DNA from: Cervus elaphus
Taxonomy: Eukaryota > Chordata > Mammalia > Artiodactyla > Cervidae
NCBI RefSeq assembly: GCF_910594005.1
Contig: NC_057823.1
Location: forward strand, 102,658,015-102,722,014
Direction: 5' to 3'
Length of the DNA stretch: 64,000 nt
Under the pieces are notes generated by a model. The model was not told where the DNA came from. It was given only the letters and a program-made list of their open reading frames with translations, and made no database searches. This document shows, one piece after another, positions 10,645 to 23,506 of the stretch. Both the position numbers and the translations under genes were made by a program. The number at the start of each line of letters is the position of its first letter. Within the stretch, counting starts at the first letter, position 1.

Positions 10645-11636
10645 TGACAATTTGATATAATGGGATATTTTCGAGGTTCAGCCATGTTGTAGCATGTGTC
10701 AGTACTTCATTTTTATTCCTAAATAATATACCATTGCGTGAATAGACCACACATTATTCATTCATCCGTCAATGTACACTTGAGGTGTTTTGGAAATGTG
10801 GATAGTTTGCTATGAACATGTGTGTAAAAGTTTCAGGTGGGTGTTTTTTCATTTTTCATGGATATATACCTATCGGTAGAATTCCTGGGTCATAGAATAG
10901 CTTTATGTATAACATTTGGAGGAACTTCCAGACTTTTCTAGAAGTGTCTTTTTCCCTCAAAGTGACTTCATTATTTTTTATTTCTACCATGGTGTATGAG
11001 AATTCCAAATTATGCAACCCTGCTAATACCTGTTATCTGTCCTGTAAGTTATAGCCATTCTAGTAGATTCAAAGTTCTATCTCATGGTGATTTTAATTTT
11101 TGTTTCCCTTGTACTTAACGATGTTATATATTTTAATAACTTTATTGGCATTTTTCTACCTACTTTGAAGAAATGTCTGCTGATATTCTTTGCCTATTTT
11201 AAATTGGGTTCTTTTTATTATTGAGTTGTAACCATTCTTTATATATTCTAGATACAAATACCTTATCAAATATATGGCTTATGAATATTTTCTCCCATTC
11301 CATGGATTATCTTTTCTCTTTCTTATTAGGGTCCTTTGGAACACAATAGTTTTGAATTTTGATGAAGTGTAATTATATATATATATGTATATATATATAT
11401 TTTTTCCTTCTGTTTTTGCTTGTGGTTTTTCAAGAGAGTTCGAAAGCTCTCTCTACATTTGGACTACCTTATCCTGCTCACATCTAAGAACCATTGGCCA
11501 AATCCAAAGTCGGGAAGATCTACATAGAATAGTTTACTCTTATGGGAGTTTCATAGTGTTAGGCCTCCTGTTTAGGTCTTTGAATCATTTTGAGCACAAT
11601 TCTGTATATGAATATCCAGTGTCCTAGCACCATTTG
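10645..11636 (-). mobile_element. Old L1 LINE (right piece of the split copy)
   Basis: Resumes antisense L1 at 'ggttcagccatgttgtagca' and stays collinear through 'ggatatatacctatcgg', 'attgagttgtaaccattctt' and 'ttctcccattccatggatta' to 'cctagcaccatttgttga'. Only a few dozen bases of L1 are missing relative to the left piece. A foreign stretch of about 50 bp sits at 11429-11478. No frame is open. Confidence 0.85.
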
Positions 11637-12694
11637 TTGATTATGTTTTGTAGATTTCTCTGTTAAGCTGTCTGCCTTGTTTGCTATTGAATCAAGCTCA
11701 GCCTCTACTAATTTGTGGCTGATTGCTCTGTTTGCAAAAATAGCCTGGGGAGTAAATTACCCCTCAATATAATCTAATTAAATTTAGGTTATTTTGCAGG
11801 AATAGTTTATGAGGCCAGTGGTTACGATTTATTCTGAACCCAAGAGTGATCTTTAAAACTCTTTTCCTTGATGAACTCTGGTTGGCATATTACTGGCTGG
11901 CAAATGACTTAGCTTCTTCTCAATGAGCTACCAGCCTCTCTCTCTTAACCACTTAACACCAAAATCTCCCCTGTTTGCAATCATAGCCTTAGGCTTGCAT
12001 GAAAGTTCACTCTTTTAAATAAAGTCAGTTCCCTTCAGGTGAGCTCAAAACCTCTCTCTTCTTTTAGACTACCTCATCCTGGTCAAATCCAGAGCTAGTG
12101 CTCCAGAGTTCTGTAAGAGGTTGGCCATCAGATTCTCGTTACAGATAGGGTGCTGGGTAGGAATGATAGCCTCGGGGTGTCACTACAGATGTGGAACCCA
12201 TGCCCTAAGCAAGCTGGGGAAAGGGTGATCAGGTACCCCCTATTTTTGGTCTGTGGCTTCTGGGGTTAGTTCTTTGTCCTATGAGTGGAGGACCTGGTGG
12301 AGGAAGTGAGCCTCTGACCTCTTAGCTATAATGACCAGTAAAATGTAGCCCTTGCAACTTGAAACTTGGAAGGGGTGGTGATGTGATAAATGATGGGCTC
12401 TTATACTTCCTGATGAGATGATGATATTCCTCGTCAGGGACCTAAGAGAAAAGATACCCCAGGTTTTTTCACATCTGCCCTGTGTTAGAGTATAGCTTCT
12501 AACACAGTGAGCTGGGGCATGGGGCAAAGGAGGGAGATGATCAAGACTCAGGTGTCATAGATCTCCACTGTTTTACAGAGATCGAGCACATTTCTTTCAG
12601 CATTTTTTACCCTGAGAACATTTTCTGTGTGCTATTAGGGTAACTTCCAGATACTTTTAATGGTAGTTCTTTTCTTTTTGACATTTTTGCCATA
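11637..12694. other. Unassigned DNA between old L1 and MIR
   Basis: No family recognised. It contains a second copy (12034-12089) of the module that interrupts the old L1 at 11429-11482. Open frames here are short and lack motifs. Confidence 0.5.
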
Positions 12695-12890
12695 TTACAG
12701 CCCCTATCTATAGTGCTTTATTTACATATTAACCCCCTTTAATGCTCATGAGCATCTTATGAAATAAGTATTATGTTTATTTTACAAATAATGACACTGA
12801 GGCAAGTAAATGGCATAGCTGAGATTTCAGTGCAGTAAGTCTGGCTCCAGAAACTATGCTTTGAAGCGCATACAACACTGTCTTTCTTGA
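12695..12890 (-). mobile_element. MIR SINE
   Basis: Reverse-complement MIR order: 'tatgaaataagtattatg', 'ttattttacaaataatgaca', 'ctgaggcaagtaaatggc', then 'gtctggctccagaaactatg'. Confidence 0.8.
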
Positions 12891-14426
12891 AGTCCAGAAA
12901 TGACAAGATGGCGTTTAACACCTAATTGGCAATCTTGGAAAGAGGAATCTTATTAAAGATTTTTAGAGTGAAATAAGGTTCAATGGAAACAAGATCCTGA
13001 GCTTCAGCTATTCTTTTGAGTTTTGGGGTGAAAAGCCAAAAGGAGGAATAATCCAAGTGGTTAAAGGTCAAGGGAAAGTCTCACTTTGTTTTGCTTTTGT
13101 TGTTCTTTAAAAGTTAATGGTGGTCCAAACAAAGAGCTCCTATGTAGGAGAAATTAAATATGCAGGAGTTAGTGTAAATAATTGAATAAGGTCCCAGTGG
13201 TAGGAGGAATTAGGATCCAAAACATAAAAGAAATAGATAGAGAAGTTGGGCTTTGGGAATCTACTTTTTTGGGTGTGAAAAGTGATACTCTTTGCATAGC
13301 TTAGGGGTTGAAGGATTTCTTAAAGTAGGAAGATAATGATAATGAAATTTAAAGCTAAGAAAGAACTTGAAATCAGATGAGGACATAAAAAGGAAGATAA
13401 ATATGTTTATTTCTTAATCAAATAACAGTGTTGCCAAATTTCAATGGATTCTACAGATTTGACAAATATGTTATTAAATGTTTTTTCAAATACAGTAAAA
13501 ATGAACATTTTCACATGATTTAAAATAACCATGTTTTTAGAAGCTGTTTGAAAGTTTTGTTTATCTGATCAATACATTATATGTCTGTCTGTGAAACAAA
13601 GACTTGTTTTATTATTAGGTTAATAGAGGACATAAAAGAAAGAAAGAAACCTTAGAGATAAGGCAGATATACAGGAGTAAGTAATTAAAAAAATCAAGCA
13701 AGTCATAGCCACACTTGGATTAGCTTATGTACTACCTGAAGGGAAAAATGTATGCTGTAATGAGATTCAATAATAGCCAATTACAGTAGATCTTATGAAG
13801 AACCAGTTAGAGGCTTGAAAACAAATATATCAAGTTCAAAAATAGTTTCTGAGAGTCAGTTGAAGACACTGACAAGCAATTATATATCTACATAGGAATT
13901 CAAAATCAAATAACATTGGCTTAGTTATCCATATAGCTGCTAATTGACCAGATGTATCTCAAAATAAGACAATCTCATATTTGCATCATGAAGTAAATGG
14001 GATTGTTAAACCAATTTCTTCTTAAAAAAAGGAGAATAAAATGAAATTTTCAAACATTAAGATAAAATTCAATAGCTGACATGAAGCATTTGTGATAATG
14101 TAAAGAGCTCTTGTAAAACTAAGGAAAATACATTGCCTTACATGTCCTACAAAAAGTCTTTAAAATGTCTTTCATCAACTTAATGGAACATGACAGTTAA
14201 TAGTAACAAAGAAGTTGTATCCATTCAATATCTAAATATATGTTACAATATATACTTTATTATGAAGTTAAATAAAAAATTGATGTGACATAATAAAACA
14301 TTGGACAAAAAAGCACTAAGTACTTTCTCACAATCACCTTTATCGTTTCTTTTATCCTGTGATTTGATTTTCTACACTGATGTGAAAATTGAACTGAAAA
14401 GTAAAGTCCTTGGTTTTATGGTGTAG
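12891..14426. other. Unique AT-rich DNA, no gene seen
   Basis: A-rich, low-GC sequence with no repeat family, RNA gene or coding signal recognised. Confidence 0.55.
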
Positions 14427-14436
14427 TTTGCAGGTT

Positions 14437-17400
14437 CAGTTCAGTTCAGTCGCTCATTCGTGTCTGACTCTTTGTGACCCCATGGACTGCAGCACGCCAG
14501 GATTCCCTGTCCTTCACCAACTGCCGAAGCTTACTCAAACTCATGTCCATTGAGTCAGTGATGCCATCCAACCATCTCATCCTCTGTCGTCCCCTTCTCC
14601 TCCTGCCCTCAATCTTTCCCAGCATTAGAGTCTTTTCCAATGAGTCCATTATTCACATCAAGTGGCCAAGTATTAGAGTTTCTGCTTCAACATCAGCCCT
14701 TCCAATCAATATTCAGTGCTGATTGCCTTTAGGATGGACTGGTTGGATCTCCTTGCAGTCCAAGGGACTCTCAAGAGTCTTCTGCAACACCACAATTCAA
14801 AAGCATCAGTTCTTCAGCACTCAGCTTTCTTTATAGTCCAACTATCACATCTATACATGACCACTGAAATAACCACAGCTTTGACCAGATTGACTTTTGT
14901 TGGCAAAGTAATGTCCCTGCTTTTTAATACGCTGTCTAGGTAGGTCATAACTTTTCTTCCAAGGAGCAAGAGTCTTTTAATTTCATGAGTGCAATCACCA
15001 TCTGCAGTTAGTCCAAAAAAATAAAGCCTGTCACTGTTTACATTGTTTCCCCATCTATTTGCCATGAAATGATGGGACTGGATGCCATGATCTTAGTTTT
15101 CTGAATGTTGAGCTTTAAGCCAACTTTTTCACTCTCCTCTTTCACTTTCATCAAGAGGCTCTTTAGTTGTTCCTCATTTCCTGCCACAAGGGTGGTGTCA
15201 TCTGCATAACTGAGGTTAGTGATATTTCTCCCAGCAATCTTGACTCCAACTTGTGCTTCATCCAGCCTGGCATTTCACATGATGTAATCTGCATATAAGT
15301 TAGATAAGCAGGGTAACAATATATAGCCTTGACATACTCCTTTCTGGATTTGGAACCAGTTTTTTGTTCCATGTCCAGTTCTTGCTTCTTGACTGGATAC
15401 AGATTTCTCAGGAGGCAGATAAGGTGGTCTGGTATTCCCATCTCATGAAGAATTTCCCACAGTTTGTTATGATCCACAAAGTCAAAGACTCTGAGCTAGT
15501 CAGTAAAGCTGAAATAGATGTTTTTTTCAGGAACTCTCTTGCTTTTTTGATGCTCCAGCGGATGTTGAAAATTTGATCTCTGGTTCCTTTGCCTTTTCTA
15601 AATCCAGCTTGAACATCTGGAAGTTCATGGTTCACGTACTGTTGAAGCCTGGGTTGGAGAATTTTGAGCATTACTTTACTAGCGTGTGAGATGAGTGCAA
15701 TTGTGCGGTATTTTGAACATTCTTTGGCATTTTCTTTCTTTGGGATTAAGATGAAAACTGACCTTTTCCAATCCTATGGCCAGTGCTGAGTTTTCCAAAC
15801 TTGCTGGCATATTAAATATGGCACTTTAAAAGCATCATCTTTTAGGATTTGAAATAGCTCAACTGGAATTCATCACTTCCACTACTTTGTTCATAGTGAT
15901 GCTTCCTAAAGCCCACTTCTCTTCACATTCCAGAATGTCTGGCTCTAGGTGAGTGATCACACCATCATTGTTATTTGTCATGAAGATCTTTTTTGTATAG
16001 TTCTACTCTGTATTCTTACCACCTCTTCTTAATATCTTCTGCTTCTGTTTGGTCCATACCATTTCAGTCCTTTATTGTGCCCATCTTTGCATGAAATGTT
16101 CCCTTGTTATCTCTAATTGTCTTGAAGAGTTCTCTAGTCTTTCCCATATTATTGTTTTCTTCTATTTCTTTGCATTAATCACTGAGGAAGGCTTTCTTAA
16201 CTCTCTGTGCTATTCTTTGGAATTCTGCTTTCAAATGGGTATGTTTTTCCTTTTCTCTTTCACCTTTATCTTCTCTTCTTTTCTCAGCTATTTTTAAGGC
16301 CTCCTCAGTCAAACATTTTGCCTTTCTGCATTTCTTTTCTTGGAGATGGTCTTGGTCACTGCATCCTGTACTATGTCATGAACCTCCATCCATAGTTCTT
16401 CAGGCACTGTGTCTATCAGATCTAATCCCTGAAATCTGTTTGTAACTTCCTCCGTATAATTGTAAGGGATTCAATTTAGGTCATACCTGAATGGACTAGT
16501 GGTTTCCCCTACTTTCTTCAATTTAAGTCTGAATTTGGCAATAAGGAATTCATGATCTGAGCCAGAGTCAGCTCCCAGTCTTGTTTTTGCTGATGGTATA
16601 GAACTTCTCCATCTTTGGCTGCAAAGAATATAATCAGTCTGATTTTGCTATTGGCCATCTGGTGATGTTCATGTGTAGTCTTCTCTTGTGTTGTTGGAAG
16701 AGGGTGTTTGCTATGACCAGTGCGTTCTCTTGGCAAAACTCTTTGCCCTGCTCATTTTGAACTCTAAGGCCAAGTTTGCTGTTACTCCAGGTATCTCTTG
16801 ACTTCCCTCCAGCCCCCTATGATGAAAAGGACATCTTTTTTTGGTATTAGTTCTAGAATGTCTCGTAGGTCTTCATAGAACCATTCAACTTGAGCTGCTT
16901 CAGCATTACTGGTCGGGGCATAGACTTGGATTACCATGACATTGAATGGCTTGCCTTGGAAACGAACAGAGATCATTCTGTTGTTTTTGAGACTGCACCC
17001 AAGAACTGCATTTCAGAGTCTTTTGTTAACTGTGAGGGCTACTCCATTTCTTCTAAGGGATTCTTGCTGATAGTAGTAGATATAATTGTCATCTGAAGAA
17101 AATTTTCATATTCCAGTCCACTTTAGGTCACTGATTCCTAATACGTCAGTGTTCACTCTTGCCATCTTCTGTTTGAGCATTTCCAGTTAATCTTGATTCA
17201 CTGACCTAGGTTCCTATGAAACATTGTTCTTTACGGCATTGACCTTTACTTCCATCAGCAGTCACATCCGTAACTGGTGTTGTTTTCACTTTGGCTCCAT
17301 CTCTTCATTCTTTCTGGAGTTATTTCTCCACTGATCTCCAGTAGCATATTGGGCACCTACTGACTTGGGGAGTTCATCTTTCAGTGTCACATATTTTTGC

Positions 17401-18430
17401 CTTTTAATACCCTTCATGGGTTCTCAAGGCAAAATAATGAAGTGGTTTGCCATTCCCTTCTCCAGTGGACCATGTTTTGTCAGAACTCTACACCATGACC
17501 TGTCCATCTTGGGTGGCCCTACACAGCCTGGCTCAGAGTTTCATTGAGTTAAACAAGGCTGTGGTCCATGTGATCAGTTTGATTTAGTTTTCTGTGATTG
17601 TGGTTTTCATTCTGTCTGCCCCCTGATGGATAAGTTTAAGAGGCTTATGGAAGCTTCCTAATGGGAGAGACCGACTGAGGGGGAAACTGGGCCTTGTTCT
17701 GATGGGTGGAGCCATGCTCAGTAAATCTTTAATCCAATTTTCTGTTGATGGGCGGGGCTGTGTTCTCTCCCTGTTGTTTGATCTGAGGCCAAATTATGGT
17801 GGAGGTAATGAAGAGAATGGCGACCTCCTTCAAAAGGTTCCGCGCATGCACGGCCATGCTCAGCGCCCCCAACCCTGCAGCATGCCACCGCTGACCCGCG
17901 CCTCCGCTGGAGACTCCTGGACACTCTGGGCAAGTCTGGGTCAGTCTCCTGTGGGGTCACTGCTCCTTTCTCCTGGGTCCTGGTGCACAAGGTTCTGTTT
18001 GTGCCTCCAAGGGTCTGTTTCCCCAGTCCTGTGTGAGTTCTAGCGGCTCTCTGGTGGGGTTCATGGTGACCTCCTCCAAGAGGGCTTATGCCAGACCCCA
18101 GTCTGCTGCACCCAGAGCCCCTTCCCCTGCGGTAGGCCACAGCTGACCCGTACCTCCTCAGGAGACACTCAAATACTCAAAGGCAGGTCTGGCTCAGTCT
18201 CTGTGGGGTCTCCTGGTGCACACAAGTTTTTGTTTGAGCCTTGAGAGCATCTGTGGTGAGTATGGGGTTTGATTCTAAACACGATTTGCCCCTTATGCCA
18301 TCTTGCTGGGGCTTCTTCTTTGCCCTTGGACATAGGGTATCTTTTTTTGTTGGGATCTGACATTCTCCTGTCAATGGTTGTCCAGCACTGGGTTGTAATT
18401 TTGGAGTTCTCACAGGAAAAGATGAGCACA
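14437..18430 (-). mobile_element. BovB LINE, full length (about 4.0 kb) with exact TSD
   Basis: The exact 10-bp repeat tttgcaggtt stands on both sides (14427-14436 and 18431-18440), so the inserted unit is 3,994 bp. In antisense order it carries the 'agttc' tail and 3' UTR, RT, the linker, the AP-type endonuclease (to about 17.2 kb) and a long GC-rich 5' region (17.6-18.4 kb). The 5' end reads on the minus strand from 'gctcatcttttcctgtgaga'. Because the end coincides with the TSD, this is a complete copy, not a truncated one. Many substitutions and small indels break the reading frame. Confidence 0.93.
14814..16976 (-). pseudogene. BovB ORF (endonuclease + reverse transcriptase), broken
   Basis: Remnant of the single long BovB protein. 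Upstream (minus strand, 16782-16976) endonuclease residues read MISVRFQGKPFNVMVIQVYA. Next comes the linker (LLPNSDLN near 16520), then RT pieces: ARLQQ-like LQPRLQQYVNHELPDVQAGF near 15600, MDHNKLWEILHEMGIPDHL at 15420-15477, and the YADDTTL coding bases near 15200. The thumb follows at 14814-15065. Frameshifts and stops separate all pieces, so no enzyme can be made. Confidence 0.9.
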
Positions 18431-18440
18431 TTTGCAGGTT

Positions 18441-19533
18441 ACATCTTTAAAAATGAATGGTTTTGCCATGATTCTCTGTTTGATTTGTTATATTTGCCGA
18501 AGGAAAACTACCAACATATTAAAGTTTATTCAATTTTTTTTTTTTTGTCTTTTGCAAAACAAACAAACAAACCCTAGCAACTTTGCAACAATTGTCTTTC
18601 TGTAACTGAATAACCACACAGAAAAAGTAAAGCCAGTTATGGGCTGGTTGTGTGTGGCAAAGTAATCAAAGAGGCATGTGTGAAGAGAGAGGTCCCAGTT
18701 TCATTGCTTTCTAGCCTAAAATTACATCGTTGAGTAGATGTTGGGTGAATTGAAGATGTTTGTAAAGTTCACCTTTAAACTTTTCAAAACAGAGTGTTTA
18801 ATACTTGATAATTTGCAGGATGGAGGAGGGGCAGTGGCAAGCGACAGTTAAAATGAAGATTATATGGGAAATATGAGACAACAGAAGAATAGTTAAGTAT
18901 GAAAATGTTCAAAGTATAAGGTGATAAAGAAACGGTTTTAGGGTAGCTTTCCTTATCAGTGAACGAGATTGGGGGCAGTAGTCACTTAAGTTTAGCCTAA
19001 AGTCAGGCCTATTTAAAAGAGGGGTAGTAACATCACAGGCAAAGCGATAGAAGAGCATGTTTTTTGACATCAGAGCTTTATGCTAAAATTACCCCTGCAC
19101 ACTTGGGCAAAATATTCCAAAACTTTTCAAAACTTTACCACTTCATCCACTTCATAGGTAGATAAGAATTGTATGTCCTTTTCCAGCACTGTGACAGGAT
19201 TGGCATAGCTGACCGAAAAAGTCAAATACAATTTCAAGGATTCAGACTCAAAATGAATGTTCAGCCTGTAGTCAAAAAATAAAATGTATTGCTTATCTCT
19301 TTGCATTTTAGCATTACTTTATCACTTAAGCTATTTTGAGGTATTCAACGTTCAAGAAGCATGCAGCCATATAGCTGCAAGAGTGTATGTTGTGGTGTTC
19401 TTTCTTATAAAAATTATATATATATACATCCATTATTATATGTAATGTTGATCACAATAAAATAGAACACACTTTAGGAATTAGAATGATACATGAATAT
19501 TTGGTTGATATGAAAGCATTATCATTTATTTTT
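18441..19533. other. Unique AT-rich DNA, no gene seen
   Basis: A T run near 18.54 kb and a short TA repeat near 19.42 kb are the only structured elements. Confidence 0.55.
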
Positions 19534-19549
19534 GGCTAAAGCTTGTTGC

Positions 19550-20780
19550 TGTTCAGTTGCTCAGTCATGTTTGACTGCAAGGACTGCAGCACGCCAGGAT
19601 TCCCTGTCCATCACCATTTCCCGGAGTTTGCTCAAACTCATATCCATTGAGTCAGTGATGCCATCCAACCATCTCATCCTCTGTCGTCCCCTTCTCCTCC
19701 TGCCCTCAATCTTTCCCAGCATCAGGGTCTTTTCCAGTGAGTCACTTCTTCGCAGTAGGTGGCCAAATTGTTGGAGCTTCAGCCTTCAGCATCAGTCCTT
19801 CCAGTGAATATTCAGGGTTGATTTCCTTTATAACTGACTGGTTTGATCTCCTTGCTATCCATGGGACTCTCAGGAGTCTCCTCCAGCACCACAGTTCAAA
19901 GGCAGCAGGTTTTTTTTCTTTTTTTGGTCTGGCTCTCACATCCATACATGACTATTGGAAAAAACACAGCTTTGACTATACAGACCTTTGTTGGCAAAGT
20001 AATGTCTCTGCTTTTTAATATGCTGCCTAGGTTTGTCATTGCTTTTCCTAAGGAGCAAGTATCTTAATTTCATGGCTGCAGTCACCATCCACAGTGATTT
20101 TGGAACCCAAGAAAGTAAAATCTGCCACTTTTTCCTTTGTTTCTCCATCTATTTCCCATGAAGTGATGGGACTTGATGCCACGATCTTTCTTTGTTGAAT
20201 GCTGAGTTTTAAGCCAGCTTTTTCACTTTCCTCTTTCACTTTCATCAAGAGGCTCTTTAGTTCCTCTTCACTTTCTGCCATAAGGATGGTGTCATCTGCA
20301 TACCTGAGGTTATTGATATTCCTCCTGACAATCTAGATTCCAGCTTGTGCTTCATCTAGCCCGGCATTTTGCATGTACTCTGCATAGAAGTTAAATAAGT
20401 AGGGCAACAATATACAGTCCTGACGTACTCCTCTCCTGATTTGGAACCAGTCTGTTCCAAGTTTGGTTCTAACTGTTGCTTCTTGACCTGCACACAGGTT
20501 TCTCAGGAGGCAGGAAAGGTGGTCTGGTATTCCCGTCTCTTTAAGAATTTTCCACAGTTTGTTGTGATCTACTCAGTCAAAGGCTTTAGCATAGTCAATG
20601 AAGCAGAAGTAGATGTTTTTCTGGAATTCTATAGCTTTTTCTCTGACCCAACTGATGTTGGCAATTTGATCTCTGGTTCCTCTGCCTTTTCTAAATCCAG
20701 TTTGTATATCTGGAAGTTCTCAGGTCACATATCATTGAAGCCTAGCTTGAAGGATTTTGAGCATTTCTTTCCTAGCATGT
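19550..20780 (-). mobile_element. BovB LINE, 5'-truncated, 1.2 kb
   Basis: Antisense BovB from the 3' end to within RT (minus-strand pieces MAESEEELKSLLMKVKEESE at about 20.2 kb). The TSD is long and clear: ggctaaagcttgttgc (19534-19549) against ggctaaagctagttgc (20781-20796), 15 of 16 identical. Frames are broken. Confidence 0.95.
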
Positions 20781-20833
20781 GGCTAAAGCTAGTTGCAAAA
20801 TAACTATGTGCATAAAAGTATAATATTTTCATT

Positions 20834-20966
20834 GAAGTGAAGTGAAGTGGAGTCGCTCAATCGTGTCTGACTCTTTGCGACCCCATGGACTGTAGCCCAT
20901 CAGGCTCCTCGTCCAAGGGATTCTCCAGGCAACAGTACTGGAGTGGGTTGCCATTTCCTTCTCCAG
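20834..20966 (-). mobile_element. Bov-A SINE monomer
   Basis: A 'gaagtgaagtgaagtgg' tail, then the shared BovB/Bov-A end and the Bov-A body ending 'gccatttccttctccag'. Exact 10-bp TSD tattttcatt at 20824-20833 and 20967-20976. No tRNA head. Confidence 0.93.
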
Positions 20967-21338
20967 TATTTTCATTACTCTCTGCCTATTCTGGCTTCCC
21001 TTTCCACCACTGGTAATCTGAAGCTTTTAATGTGTCTTTTTATTTTATTGTTCCCTTATTTGATGGATATCATTCGTGTTGTGCCTGTGTTGTCAGCTTA
21101 CATAACCTTTATTGTGCTATTCACTCTACTTTTTGAATGTATATTCTTTTTATGATGAACCTGTTTCTGTACATAAACATATTTTCACTTTTTCCTTAAG
21201 TACTAGTTAGATATTTCATTTAACACGTTTGTCTTACAGGGTTTGTGTGAGTGAATCCCCAGGTAACCCTCAGTGGACATGAAGCATGATCAAGACATAA
21301 ACCTTTGTTGTATAAAACAGTGACTTTTTAACATTTCA

Positions 21339-21405
21339 GTTCAGTTTAGTTCAGTTCAGTTACTCAGTTGTGTCTGACTCTTTGCAACCCCATGGACTGA
21401 AGCAC
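21339..21405 (-). mobile_element. BovB 3' end, extremely truncated (about 67 bp)
   Basis: Only the 'agttc' tail and about 45 bp of the 3' UTR remain. The flanks ttttaacatttca (21326-21338) and gttaaatatttca (21406-21418) match at 11 of 13 positions, consistent with a genuine tiny insertion. Confidence 0.8.
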
Positions 21406-21418
21406 GTTAAATATTTCA

Positions 21419-21984
21419 ACATTTACACCAAAGTATACTGCAACCTATACAGACAAACTCATTCAATCTTGAGATTAAGGTACAGAAATGCCATAAGATG
21501 AGCTGAGTAACTCATGATCCTGTTTTATTTTCTCAAAGAACTTTGTAAGACATAAATTAGTTGTTCCTTAAAATTTTGTAAGGGGATTTTGCCAAGGTAA
21601 GACTTGGCTATAAATATATATGAGATCATTGTTGTTTTTAGTTAACTTATGGAACCCTAATATTAAGATAGTCTACTCAAATTTTGGTTCCCATTTTTCC
21701 ATAGTGGACATCTTCATTTTATTAAATAGATACATTTATTTGACCATAAATTATGATAGGAATCTGTCTCATTCTCTTCATCCCCATTTTGCAATTGTAA
21801 GGGCAGTGGACCTGTTTTAGGTTGTTATCCACCCCACAAATTTTTAATTGAAATCACTTTTACCTTTCATCTTTTCAGTGAAGTAGAACTCCTCTGTGTG
21901 GCATAGCTGAGGAATGGCAAGACAGCAATAAAATGCTGATGGAGTAGACATCGTGCCATGTCTAAGTGTTCTGTGTTTAGGATT
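21419..21984. other. Unique AT-rich DNA, no gene seen
   Basis: No repeat or gene recognised. Confidence 0.5.
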
Positions 21985-22160
21985 CCAGACTCTGGAGTCT
22001 CATTTTGCCAGATTTTTAATCTTGGCTCTGTCACTGCCCATTTGTGTGATCTGGAGCAAAATATTTAATCTCTATGAGCTTGAAGTGCATAATCTATAAA
22101 ATTCTAGTAGCAAAAAGATATATCCCATTGGACTATGTGAAGATAGGAGGCACTATTTCA
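21985..22160 (+). mobile_element. MIR SINE
   Basis: Sense MIR order: 'ccagactctggagtc', 'cttggctctgtcactgccc', 'tgtgtgatctggagcaaaat', then the A-rich middle. Confidence 0.8.
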
Positions 22161-22460
22161 CTGGTTTTCCATCTTTATCCTACCACACTCTTAAAAAACA
22201 AGTTAATGGAGAACTCTAATCTGTGAGAGGCAAAATTAGAACTCTTCTTTTTGAAACGAGCCTGGGGGATCACTGACTCACATTCCCTTGCCTGAGGTTT
22301 GCGCTCCACTGTAAACAAAGTAGCCCAAGAATTGCCTCTTTAAAAATGTAAGTGCTCATGGAACAGAGTTTTTTTTTTTTTTTCTTTTTTAAGACCTCTG
22401 TAATATTTTTTATCAGAAAAGAATCACTGGGCTACACTGTTAATTCTACACTAAGTAGAG

Positions 22461-22799
22461 AGTCCCTTGGACTGCAAGGAGATCCAACCAGTCCATCCTA
22501 AAGGAGATCAGTCGTGCATATTCATTGGGAGGACTGATGCTGAAGCTGAAACTCCAGTACTTTGGCCACCTGATGCGAAGAGCTGACTCATTTGAAAAGA
22601 CCCTGATGCTAGGAAAGATAGAAGGTGGGAGGAGAAGGGGACGACAGAGGATGAGATGGTTGGATGGCATCACCGACTCAATAGACCTGAGTTTGAGCAA
22701 GCTCTGGGAGTTGGTGATGGACAGGGAGGCCTGGCGTGCTGCAGTCCATAGCATCAAGAAGAGTCAGACACGACTGAGCGACTGAACTATGCTGAGCTG
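22461..22799 (+). mobile_element. BovB LINE 3' end, 0.34 kb
   Basis: Sense BovB from 'gagtcccttggactgcaagg' to the 3' terminus. TSD aagtaga at 22454-22460 and 22800-22806. The open frame across it is the usual run of the BovB 3' region, not a gene. Confidence 0.93.
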
Positions 22800-22806
22800 A
22801 AGTAGA

Positions 22807-23273
22807 AGTTGGCAGTTTTATGAGGATGGGGTGAAGGTGTGGGAAGCAATGACATTATCTCTTTTATAAATCACCACAATAAGCATGCACCTTGCCATAA
22901 GCAAGTCACTGTGGCATGTTTTGGGCACTCAAGTGATAATTTACTGGGCATAGGTAGCATGGGAAGAGTGTCTCTATGTATTTGTAGTGTTAGCCTAAGA
23001 AGAAACTTTGACAGACAAACCTAGGATCAGATACTGGCCTTGCCTCTTACCAGCTTAGAACTGTATAAAAGGTAGATAATTTCTCTGAGAATGAGTCTGT
23101 TTGTTTGTTGACTTTATAAAATATTACATCTTGAAAGATTATTTTGAATTATATCAAATTATGATATATCTAAGTTTTGAGACTGTATTGATTTTAAATG
23201 TGGATTTATCGTGAATGGTCCTGCCACCCTTATAGTTCAGCACTCAAGTCAAAATCTCCTGATATAGATCATA
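22807..23273. other. Unique DNA, no gene seen
   Basis: No repeat or gene recognised. Confidence 0.5.
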
Positions 23274-23281
23274 TATTAGTA

Positions 23282-23498
23282 AATTTGTTGTTGTTTAGTT
23301 GACCAGTCATATTCATCTCTTTTGCAACCCCATGGACTATAGACCACGAGGCTCCTCTGTCCATGGGATTTTGCAGATAAGAATACTGGAGTAGGTTGCC
23401 ATTTGTTCTCCAGGGGATCTTTCCGATCCAGGAATGGAACCTGCGTCTCCTGCATTGGAAGGCAGGTTCTTTACCATTGAGCCATCAAGGAAGCCCAT
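23282..23498 (-). mobile_element. Bov-tA SINE, full length
   Basis: Antisense: a 'ttgttgttg' tail, the Bov-A body, and the tRNA head ending 'gagccatcaaggaagccc'. A short imperfect TSD is likely: tattagta (23274-23281) and tgttagta (23499-23506). Confidence 0.92.
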
Positions 23499-23506
23499 GT
23501 TAGTAC

